The notes under the pieces were generated by a model, which did not search any database, was not told where the DNA came from, and saw only the letters and a program-made list of their open reading frames with translations. From NCBI GenBank assembly GCA_027486555.1, contig JAIXOX010000093.1:42768-106767 (forward strand): a DNA stretch of 64,000 nucleotides, given 5' to 3'. This DNA is from Comamonadaceae bacterium (GTDB taxonomy: Bacteria; Pseudomonadota; Gammaproteobacteria; Burkholderiales; Burkholderiaceae_C). This document shows positions 46,201-58,200 of the stretch, in pieces. The position numbers were made by a program, and so were the translations under genes. Numbering within the stretch: the first letter of the stretch is position 1; each line of letters opens with the position of its first letter.

Positions 46201-49200
46201 ATGGATGGCCTTCAAGGCGAATGTGGATGGTTTGACGCTGGATGCCAGCCAGTTGGGCTTGCCCACTGACAGCCTCACGGTAGAAGCCAATGCCCTGTCG
46301 CTTGAGGCCAACTTGGCCTTGGGTTCTGTGGGCAGTATTCCTGCAACCGACGTGCTGGACTTGGCCCTGACGGGCTCGTCTGACAAGCGCATTCAAGTGC
46401 CAACGGGCCAGGTGGTCAACAACGTGGCTGAGACCATTTCGCTGGACTTTGCGGGAGCGGGCGGTGCGTTTTTGGCCCTGGCTCTGGATGCCAAGATCAA
46501 CATCGCTGGTTCCGTGTTGTTGCAAGGCACCTTTGGCATGGCCCGATTGGGCAGCCGAACAGTCACGCTCAATGATGGCACTAAGCGCGACATGTCGGTC
46601 ACGGCCTTGTCTGCGCGCAACGTTTTGGCGCAGTTGGGGACCGGTGTCGGCACAGAGGCCTTTGTCGGTGCATCTCTCAGTGGTGCCAGCATGGGCATGA
46701 TGCTGTTGACCGACACCGATGGTGGAGGCACCTTCATCGGACTGCGCGCTGCAGCCGAAAGCGCCACGATCCAAGGCTTGGGTGGGTTGACCCTGAAGGG
46801 TGGAACGCTCACATTGGGCGTCAACATGGGGCCGGGAAGCGGAGCCCTGGCCGGTACGGTGGTCGACTTCTCGCAGGGCGACCTGGACGGCGATGGTCGC
46901 AATTCGGGAACGACCCCATTGCGTTTGCGGGGCACCACGGTCAGCACGCTGGACTGGCGCACCCAAGCGTTTGAAGCAGGCGGCACACTCACTCTGGAAC
47001 TGCGGGAAACCGGTGCAGCCAGCGATGCCGTGCCCTTGTTTGCCGGATCAGGCAGTTTTGCCGTGCGCGTCACTGGCTCGGGCAATTCGCTGCGCACGGT
47101 GGTGGCCGCCAATGGCTTGGAGGCCATGGTCAATGTGCAGGGACAAAATGCGGGCATCTCCAATGGCGCTTTGTTGTTGGTGCTGCCGGGCAGCGGTTTT
47201 GCGCTCAACCTGTCGGCAACAGCCGCCATTGCGGTACCGGGCCTGGCGGGCACGACGGTGTTTGGCGATGTGACGGTGGAGTTGAACCGTTCGGGCCAGG
47301 CCATGAATGAAAGCATCTTGGTCGGTGGCAAGACCTTGTTGGCCAAGTTTGACTCAGGTCAGGATGTGACGCGCTTTAACCTGAGCAACCTGGACGTCAG
47401 TCTGGGGGGCAGCTTGGGCAACACCTTGTTGGGTGTGGCAGCGCAAATGACCCAGGTGCGTACCTCGCTGGAAAACGGTGCCGTTTTGCCGCTGGTCAAC
47501 CAGACACTGGACGACATGCTCAACCTGTCCCCTGTGGTGAGCTTGGGCGATTATGTGCAGCGTTACATCAACGGCTACATGAATCCGACTTGGATTCCGA
47601 GCTTGGATGGCATGCCGGTGCCGCAATACGGTGCTTTGGCCGTACCGACCTTGGGCGGCTTGAAGTCTTATCTGGATTCAAATTGGGCACCCAAGGCCGG
47701 TGTCAGTGCTGGTCTGAGCTACAAGTTGGATCAAAACGGACTGGCCCTGTCTTTTGTAGGCAATGTGAAATTGGGCAGCGACAAAGTTGCCGTGGACCTG
47801 AACGCGGGCTTGGCACAGTACGGCATCAACTTTGATGCCGATGTGCAGTTGCAAGTGGCGGCCACGGCCGATGTGAATTTGGATCTGTCGGTGGATTGGG
47901 CCCAAGGCTTGAAGGCCAACTTCAACCTGAACAAGCTCGCTTTCTCGGGCAGCTTGAGTGCAACAGATTTGGTGCTGGCTGCCCGAATGGGCCTATTGGA
48001 CATCGGGATTGGCAAAAACGGGGTCGATGCCAACGCGCAACCCTACCAAAAAGGCTCACTGACGCTGGACCTGGGTGGCAGCTTGTCCTACACCCAAGGT
48101 GTGTTCAGTCTGACCCCTGGCACCAACCAGCTGACCATGTCATTGCCGCTTTACGCCTCTGTGGCGGGCGTGGACTTGGCCAATGGTACGACGCCGAAAA
48201 TCACGGTCACGGGCAATCCGCTCACTGGCAACCTGCAGTTCAATGCGATCGGTCTGGAGGCTTTCACCGACTTCTCCAAGATCCGCATGGAAGATGTGCT
48301 CACGGCCATTCCGGGGGTGCTTCAGTACCTCGAGACCGTGGACATCTCTCAGCTGGGCTTGGGCAGCTTGCCTTTTATTGAGACTTCGCTGCAAGACCTT
48401 CTGAATTTGGGCTCGGCGTTCAAGACCGGGGTGGTTGACAAGATCAACTTCAACCGTCCGCTGCAGGACTGGACGGGCAAGACCGGCGAAAGCCAGCTGT
48501 CCACCGGCAAGGCGGCCAGTGTCAAGGGCGTGTCCGGCCTGACAGGGACTGCTGGTCAGTTTGCTGCCTCGATGAAGGGCTTTTATGTGTCCGTGGGCAG
48601 TCAGGTTCTGGAAATCACGGATGTGGCCACAGATGGCAGCAGCCTGACCCTGGGAGGCGCCATCACCAGCACCAACACCGAGACCCCGTACCGGGTGCAT
48701 AAAAAGGTGGAACGCATTGTGACCATGGGTGAGTTTGTCAATGCATTGAATGCATCGACCCTGCTCAAACCTGGCACATTTGCCTCGTATGACGCCATCA
48801 CGGGCGAACTGCGGATCCCGTTCAGCGCCTCGTTGAACCTGCCATCCCAAGTGGCCGCTCTCAACCTGAACCTCTCGGCCAACTCTGAGTTGTCCTTGTC
48901 AACCTCGGCCACTGCAGCCATCAACGTCAATGTGGGCGTCGACTTCGACTTGCTCTTGGCGCTGGGGGGTGGCAATTTCACGGTGGCTGTGGACCATTTT
49001 GTGGCCGCCGCGAGCATCGATGCCGATGTCAAGGACTTGGAGGTGTTGGCCAAATTGGGCTTTGTCACCCTGCAAGCCGGCGGTGTGGGCACCGGCTCCC
49101 AAGTGCATTTGGGTGCTCGCGTCACGGCGGCGCTGGACCGCACACCAGGCGTGGTGGGGGGTGAGCGCTTTAACCTGCCCAGTTTGCTGACCGAAGCACC

Positions 49201-52200
49201 TGCGGCTTTGAGGTTTGATTTCAGCGGTGACGCTTATGCCCGCCTGCGCGGTTTGCAGCTCAAGACGGCGGGGGCTGGCATGGACATTGGTGCCGGGCTT
49301 GAGCTGGGGCTGTATGTTCAGGACCTGAGCAACTTGTCCAGCTTCAAGTTGGTGACCAGCAGCCAGTTCGACATCAAGAACGCTGCACAACGGCAGGCCC
49401 TGGGCCTGACCGACAAAGACGTGGTCGCCGTACTGCCGGACTTGGGGGCTGTGCTCGATCTGAGTCGTCTGAATTTCTCGGACATCATGGGCGGTTTGCG
49501 CATGGTGCTCGATGTGGTGGACACTTCCGTTGCAAGTCAGCCTTTCTACACGCAGAAGTTGCCTTTGCTGGACAAGTCTCTGAGCGAGGTCCTCAACTTT
49601 GGCGACATCTTGTTGGCCCGGATTGAAAAAGCTGGTGCCACACCGGCCGCAGCGCTCGATGAGGCAGAAAAAATCATTGAAGAAGCGTTTGGTTTGCAAG
49701 CCAACATGCTGGATTTCTCGATCGACAGCGTGAGCAAGCGTTTGTTGATGGACCTGCGCCTGGAAGTTGGTGTGAGCAACGAGTTCAGGGTCAACCTCGA
49801 CTTGGCCACCCTGGCGGGCATGGTCGGTTTGGAGTTGCCAGCGGACTTTGCCAACCTGCTCGATGCCTCGGGCAAAGCCGCAGGCACTTACACCGTGGGG
49901 GCCAACTTGGTCGCCCGCGTGGGCATTGCCTTGCCCGGCGCACCCTCGGGCACACCGGCTGTGGCCTTGATTGACTTCGACGAGAAAACCGGTACCGGCA
50001 CGTACCTTGATTTGACAACCAGCCTGCGCGCCTCTGACCTGATGTTGCGCTTCACTGTGGGCAAGATCGCCCTGGGCGTGTTCAACGGCAAGGTGGTCAT
50101 CGACGAGGACGGCAAAATAGACACACTCGCCCCCGCTGTGTTGCGCTTGGCGCTCGACAAGGGTGCAATGAAAGTTTCCGCCAAGGGTGCGATGGACATC
50201 GACTTGCCGGTGAATTTGGTGGCACTGTCTAACCAAATTGCACTGGGCAATCTGCACATTTACACCGACCCCACACTGGGCACGGCAGGTTTGCCGACGC
50301 TGCTGGCCCAAATGGCCGGTCTGCAGTCGGGCATGGCGCTCAAGTTGGAATTGCCCGACTTCAGCCGTGCCGTGCCGAGCGATGTGTCCTTGTTGGACGT
50401 CATTTACGACCCCAGCTTCTTGTTGGACGGCATTGACCTCGGTTTGGGCACTGTTCAGGACATTTTCCAGAACAGCTTGACGGCCGATATCCCCTTCATT
50501 GGCACCCATCTGGCCGATGCTGGCCAGTTGATTGGCAACCTGCGTGCCGGTCTGTTGACCGATCTGCGCGGCAAGTTGGCCGGACCGGGCAAGCCGATCG
50601 AGTTGGCCCGTGACGCGCTGTTCAACACCTTCACTGGTTTGGGCATCTTGCTCGACACCAACCAAGACCAAGCCATCAACATCGACGATGTGATGATTGC
50701 CTTCTACAACGATTTGGGCGCCAAAACAGCCGTCTGGACACCTGGCATGACCTTGCCCAAGACCGGTGTGGATTCGATCCGTTTTGACATGGATCTGGGC
50801 GGCCCTTTGCTGGCGCTGGGGGTGGATATCCCTCTGGACCTGAATGTGCCGGGTTTCGAGCTGGCCATCGATGGTGGCTTCTCACTCAGCGGCGATTGGC
50901 AGTTTGATTTTGGTTTTGGTTTGTCGGCATCGTCAGGCTTTTTCCTGACCACCAACGCCAAGAAGGACGACCCCGAGCTGAGCCTTGACATCCGCGCTTA
51001 CCTCAATGGTGATCCGACAAATCCGGACCTCATCACACCGTTCGAAGGCAAGGGCAAACTCTTGTTCTTTGAAGCCAGTGTGATTGACCAGTATGTGGAC
51101 CCGGTAACAGGGGTCAAGGGCAGCGGGTTGGCGGGGCACCTGGGCTTGGATCTGAATGGCGACAAGGCCAACCGCCTGACGCTGGACAGCGTTTTGTCCA
51201 ACCCGAGCAAGGCCATCGTGGTGGACTTTGGTGTGTCTGCCAATATGGACCTGGGGGTCAAATTGGGTGCGGTGGGTTTGCCATCGCTCATGGCCGATTT
51301 GGTTCTGAAATGGGACTGGCGTTTGGGTGACACCATAGCCTCGGTGCCGGACATCTCGATCAACAACATTCGCATTGATTTGCGTTCGTCGGTGTTGGAC
51401 TTCTTGATGCCGATTGCCAAGAAGATCGCTCAAACGGTTGAGCCCTTCCGCGATGTGGTCAATGCTTTGACCACCCCGATCGTTGGACTGGATCTGGTCT
51501 TGCCCAAAGACCCGACCTTGCGTGGGCTGATCGATCTGGTCTGGAACACCACCATGACCGATAAACCATCGATCAACTGGGCCTTCCTGGATGCGGTCAA
51601 GTTTGCCTTGGACATGCCCTCGATTTTGCAAAGCCTGATGGCCGATGGCGGTAATGTGGCCATTGGCAGCATCAAGGGTTTGGCTTCGGGGCAGGTCAAG
51701 TTTGAGCGCAGCGCCGAACTGGACTTGCAGACCAACGACTCGACGTCGATCATCGGCCAATTCAATGAAAAGTTGAAGCAAGTGGGCAACCAGGCTTCTG
51801 GCGGCAAGCCGGGCAGCGCGGCCGCTCGCTCGGGCCTGCAGTTCCTGCCCTACATCACGGACATCTCGAACTGGGCCAAGATCTTCAGCGGCGGCAGCGC
51901 CACTTTGTTCACCTACGAGATGCCGTACCTCGAATTTGAACTGGCCAATTTCGATGTGCTCGTCTTTGAGGCCAACTTGGCCGTCTTGTCGGCAGGCATC
52001 ATCCCGATTCCGCTGGTGATCCCGGTGTATGCCTTTGGTGGCGTGCGTTTGTATGCCGATTTGTCGTTCGGGTACGACACCTATGGCATTCAGAAAGCCT
52101 TCGGGGGCGGCAGCGTTTTGGATGTGCTGGATGGTTTCTATGTCAACGACTGGTCCATGCCAGCCTTCCGCAACGGCGCCTTTGTGGCTGGCACAGGGGG

Positions 52201-55200
52201 CCTTGAAAAGCCTGAGCTGAGCATCAGCATCGAGATTGGACTGAAAGCCGGTATTGGCTTGGCAGGTGTCAAGGGTGGTTTGGGGGCCAGTCTGGAGTTG
52301 GTCGTCGATGCTGACCTGAACGACATCAAGGTGGGCCAGGTCACCCGCGACGCCGATGGGCAGTTTGTCACGGTGGATTACAGAGGCGATGGCAAGGTTC
52401 GCGCCTCGGAAATGCTGTCCATGATGGCTTATCCAGGGCTCATTCCAGGCGTTCCGGGCGGACCTTTTAACCTGTTTGACCTCAAGATCACGCCCTACAT
52501 CAATGGCTATTTGTGGGCCAAGGTGTTGTTGTTGAACATCAACGTGCCTTTGTTCAGCCTCCAGTTGGCTGAAATCAACCTTCCTGCGCCCACGGTCAAG
52601 CCGGTGCTGGGTCACATGGATGGGAACACTCTGGTGCTCAATGCCGGCTCTCGTGCGGGCGAGCGTTTGTTCATCAGTACCCAGGACGTGTCCGAGAACT
52701 TCATTCTCAGTGGCCGAGAAGGCACCAACACGGTGGGTGTGGAGTTCCAGGGCTTCTATCAGGAGTTCAGTGGTGTCAACAGCGTGCTGGTGGACATGGG
52801 TGAAGGCAATGACACACTGGATGCGAGTCGTCTGAAAGGTGACATCGCCATTGAAGTCACTGGTGGTGCCGGTAACGACAACCTGTTGCTGGGTGCCGGT
52901 GGAGGCAAGGCCATCGACCTGGAAGGTGACAACGTGCTGCGGGCTCTGGCCTCCAGTGCTGCACCGGTTTTGCTGGTTGGCGGTCGGGGCCGTGACAAGC
53001 TGTATGGCAGTTTGGGCGACGACGTGCTGTACGGTGGCAGCGGATCGAACGAGATGGATGGCGGTGGCGGTAACGACACTTTGTATGCGCTTCAAGGCAT
53101 CAACAAGTTGGTAGGCGGCAATGGCATTGACACGTATGTCTTCAACGGCTCATTGGGCATCAACAGCTTGACCGAAAACGGCAAGGACATCAGCCATGTT
53201 GATTTCTCAGGTTCTTTGCCTGCAGAGTTGCTGGGCATCGTCGGACCTTTGCCCGATGCACCGACCGTGTCGGTGCCTGCTGCCTACAACGTGGTGGTGG
53301 GGCAAGCCTCGGCGCTGAAGTTCTATGGCAAGCCTTTTGGTGGTGACCTCGCAGGCGAAGCCACCATCACGCTGTCTTTGGCTTCAGGTTCCATTGAGGC
53401 TGCCAGTGCTGAGGGCGTGACGGTCTCGGGGGCCAACTCGGCCAAGGTCACTTTCACCGGTTCGATGGACAAGCTCAACACTTATTTCACTTTGGGCGAC
53501 CGTATCAAGGTGGTCTACAGCGGTGGCGATGCCAGCCAGGCCCTCCAAGTGGTGGTGGATCAGGACGGCCGGACCAGCAAAGCCACGGCCAAGCTGCAAG
53601 CGGCCGTCACATCGCCCGTGTCGCAAGACTGGCGCGAAATGGCCGTAGGCAAGGACATTTTGGTGGCAATTTCCAAGGCTGCTGACACCGAGTTGGGCAT
53701 TTACATTTCGCGCGACCAAGGGCTCAATTGGGTGCCGGTGAGCGTGCCTCGCGGTGCCGATTACGAAGCGGTGTCGGTCTCGCCAGACGGCCAGTCGATC
53801 GCTGCTTTCACTGCGGTTGGTGATTATGTGTTGTCCAAGGATGGCGGCCTGACCTGGACACAGGGCAAGGCACCGAAGGACAATTACACCGAAGTGCTTG
53901 TGCAAGACAACGCCAGTCTGGTGGCGCTGGACAAGACCGACAGCAACCGGTATTTCTTTTTCAAGAACATTTTCAACTTTGGCTGGAAGACCGACTACTC
54001 CCCAGGTCTGATGCGCGTGCTGGATGCTGACGGTGTGACCTGGCGGACATTGGACGGTGCGGCCAATGCCAACTGGACGGCCATCACGGGCAACGCCGAT
54101 GGCTCTCGCCTGCTGGCGGCCAGCGGTGCTTCGTCAAACCAAGGCACTGACGGTGCCTTGTACTTGGGTGAGCCAGGCACCGACGGTGTCCTGACCTGGA
54201 CCGATTGGAAGAGCGTCACCCCTGCGGGCGTCACCAATGGCAACTGGGGCGCGGTCGACATGAGCGCGTCGGGCACTCAACTCGTGGCGGCAAGGGCAGG
54301 GGGCCAGATTTACCTGGCCGACACCGGCCAGACCGGTTGGAAGTGGCGTGAAACCGGCTTGTCGGGCAACTGGACTTCGGTTTGGATGAGCGACGACGCC
54401 CTCACCCTGGCGGCCACCGCCAATGGCCGTGACGGTGGTGTGTGGATTTCGCACAATGGCGGGGTGAGCTGGACCTGTGTGACGGGCAACTTCCCAGCGG
54501 GTCTTGATTGGCGTGGTGCCACGGTGGACTTGCGCAGTGGCGATGTCGTGGCCATGGCTGCGGGCAAGCCCATTTACCGCTTTGCCCCCGTTGCGGCTGG
54601 TGCTGCTCCCAACATCTCGCTGCCAGACACGATTTATGCGGCAGGCAGCAAACCAGGCGACTTCAACTTGCCAGCGGGGGTGTTGGTGGACGCCGACTCT
54701 TCCCGCTTGATGGTGACCTTGTCGGCCACCAGCGGTCAGCTGCAATTGACCCAGCAGGGTCTGGCTCAGGCGCAACAAATCAGTGGCTTGGCCAAGGCCA
54801 GCGTGATTCAGGTGACGGCATCTTCACCGAACAGCCCGACCAACGAACGTGTGGACAACATCAACGATGGCAGCAACCGCACCAAGTACCTCAACTTTGA
54901 TGGCCCCGGCAGTGGCTTGGTCATGACCTTGTCCGCCCCTGAGGTAATCAAGGAAATGAAGCTGACCTCGCGCACCAACGACGACATTCCTCAGTGGGAT
55001 CCTGCCACTTATGAGCTTTATGCATCGACCGGTGCTTTGGCTTGGGACAGCGCCGATTGGGTGAAAGTTTCGTCTGGCGCTGTGGGTTTGCCCAATGCCC
55101 GTGGTTCGGAGGTGACCCTCTCGTTCGACAACAACACGGCCTACCAGTTCTACAAGGTGGTGTTCCCAACAGTCAAAGGCGTCAAGGGGGGCAAGGCTTA

Positions 55201-58200
55201 CGTCCACGTGTCCGAGTTGTCGCTTTATGCCGCCACGCTGGACGTGAGCCAGCGCAACGGCATGTTGCAATTGAGCGGCAACTCTGACGACATCAACGCG
55301 CTGCTGACCCAGCCCGGCAACGTGGCGTTTGTACCCGGCACCCAGGGGGCGAATGGTGCATTCGTCATGACGGCTGATGACGGACTCAACCTGACGGTTA
55401 AGCGTGTCATTTTGGAAGAGCGCGAACCCTTTGCCATCAAAGCGACCTACAACGCGGGCAATTTCGAAGTTCTGGGCGTGACAGGCAATGGTTTGCGCGT
55501 CACCCGAGCAGCGCTGGACACCATCCGTCTGGGCGCTTTGTCGGACGAGCTGTCGGTGCTCAAGTTCACCGACAAGCCCATCACTTGGGTGTCTTCGGGT
55601 GGTGCCGACAATGTGGTGGTCTGGATGGGCAACACATCGACCGGTACAGGCCAGCTCAACCTCAGGGAGACAAGGGGCAGCGAGGTTCAGGCTGCAGGCA
55701 TTGTTTCGGTGACCGCTTCCTCGGGCAATAACCCGAGCGGCGAGGGCGTGGCCAACATCATTGACGGCAACACGGGCACCAAGTACCTCAACAAGGACGG
55801 TGTGGGCAGCGGCCTGACCATGACATTGGCCGAATCGACGGTGGTCACCCGCCTTTCCTTGACAACCCGCACCAATGACAACATCCCGCAGTGGAATCCG
55901 ACGTCCTACGCGCTGTATGGATCCAATGACGATCTGGCCTGGAGCGACACCACCTGGGCCCTTGTGGCCGAAGGGGATACCGGATTGCGCGGTGCCGACA
56001 AGGGGGTGACCAACCAGGTCAGCTTTGCCAACGCCACGGCTTACAAGTTCTACAAGCTGGTCTTCACCGGCAATGGTGGCAGCTTGAATGGCCAGTCGTA
56101 TGTGCATGTGTCCGAAGTGGCCTTGTTCACACCTTTGCCGACCACCGAGCTGAGCGACGACACGCTGACGGTGCAACTCAAGCCGCTGGCCGTCAGTCCG
56201 ACCAAAAACTTGATTCAACTCGGTACTGGTGAGTTGATCAGTGGTGTCGAGAAAATGCTTTGGGACGAAACCCTTGGTACCTTGCACATCGTTGGAGACA
56301 GTGTGCAGATCACCTTCATCGAGGGGGCGGTCGGTGAAAAGATTGAACTCGGCCGCCACACGATCCTCAAGGTCACGGCAGATCGCCTCACAGTCATTGG
56401 CAATGTGTATGCCAAAGACTATGACTTCACCATCGCCAAGCGTTTGATCCTCAAAGGTGGCCTGTACACCTACGACAATCCCGACATGGCCCCCCCCCCG
56501 GGCACCGTGATGTCAACCGCGCCGCTGGCCGATGGCGACTCGTTTGACCTGAGCACGGTCCAGACACCGCTGTATGCGATCCAGATCACCCCTGCGGACG
56601 ACATCACGCCGATTCGCCTGGGTGGCGTTGGCGGCGGAATTTTGCTTGATTCAAGCAAGTTGTCGGCGATGCAGGCCAGAGAATTGGTGCTGGGTGCCAA
56701 TGGCGGCAACAATCCGATCATGATCGGCGGTAACGGTGATGCCATCTTCGTGCCGGTGCCACTGGTTATTCAGGCGCAGGGTGAGAACGGCAAGATCGGT
56801 ATCCAGGGCAACCTGAGCGGTACCGCCCTCGAAATCTATGGCCCAGGCAACACGACCACCTTCACTTCTGGCACCGTGACCATGACCGAGGGCATGTCGA
56901 TCAACGACTCGGTGCACATTGTTGGCGATGTCACTTTGGCGGTGGGCACGGCCGATGCCGGTGCCGATATTTTGGTGACTGGCCGACTCCATGGCGGCGT
57001 TGGTGATGCCGACCACCTGAGCCTCACAGCGCAAGGTGGAGACATCACAATTCAGGGCAGCGTGGGCGATGGCGTGGGCGCATTCAACATCATCTCGGCA
57101 GGCAGTGGCCTTGTTGACGGGGTGTACGGTGAAGGGGACCTGCGTGTGGGCCTGATCGGTGGCAGTGGCTCAGGTGCCACGGCCCGCGTGACCGTCAGTG
57201 GTGGCGTGGTGACCGATGTGCGCTTGTTTTCACCTGGTAAGGGCTTCAAGGTGGGCGACCGCTTGACCTTCAACCAGAAGGACCTCTATGGGGCGGTGCT
57301 GGAAGTCACTGGTGTCAACGATCTGGAGAGCCTGACAGTCTCCACTGCGCGCAATGTGACCTTCAATGACAAAGTCTTTGTGGATGGTGATGTGACGATC
57401 ACGGCCACTGGCAAGGTGATCTTCACCGACAGTGTGGTCTTGCGCGGAGGCGGTCAATTGTTCATCAACGACGCCACAGAGGTGGAGTTCTTGGGCGGCG
57501 TGAAGTCAGACACCGGTGAGCCCGTGCTGGTCTTCCGTGCTGCGAGTGCTGGCACAGGCTCCAGCCTGAGCTTCACTCAAGGCCTGATGGTGGGCGGTAC
57601 GGATTCGGTCACCTTGACTGGCGTGAACAACTTGTCACTGGCTTCGGCCACCATGGGCCAATCCTTGCCTTCCTTGGTGATCGATGGCGTTGATCTGGCG
57701 GTCACACCACCGAGTGGTGCCTCGACCCTCCGCTTGGACGTGTCGGCGCTGAAGATGACCGGACAGACCCTGGTCTGGCCGACAGCGGGGATGAGTCAAG
57801 TCCGGGCGGATGACCTGCAATTGGCCATTGATCAAGGCGTGGGCAGTGCAGCCAACCCCTTGGAAGCACGGGTCAAAACGATGTCGGTCAGCAGCCAGAC
57901 AGGTGACTTGTTCCTCAAGCACGACGGTGATGTGACCTTGGTGCGTGAAGGCCTGACCGTGCGGGGCGGTGCAGGCAGCATCACTTTGCAAGTCAGCGGG
58001 CAGTTGGGTATGCAGGCCCAATCGAGCGTGTCCACGTCCATCGGTGCCATCTCGATGTTGTCCGGCGCAGCCATGGCGACTTCGAATGTGGTCAGCACCA
58101 ACGGTGCCATCACACTGGCCTCTGGTGGGCGCATGGACGTGGGTCAGATCACCAATGTCCAGGGCGATGTGTCATTGACCGCCACCGGCGACGCTGTTGT

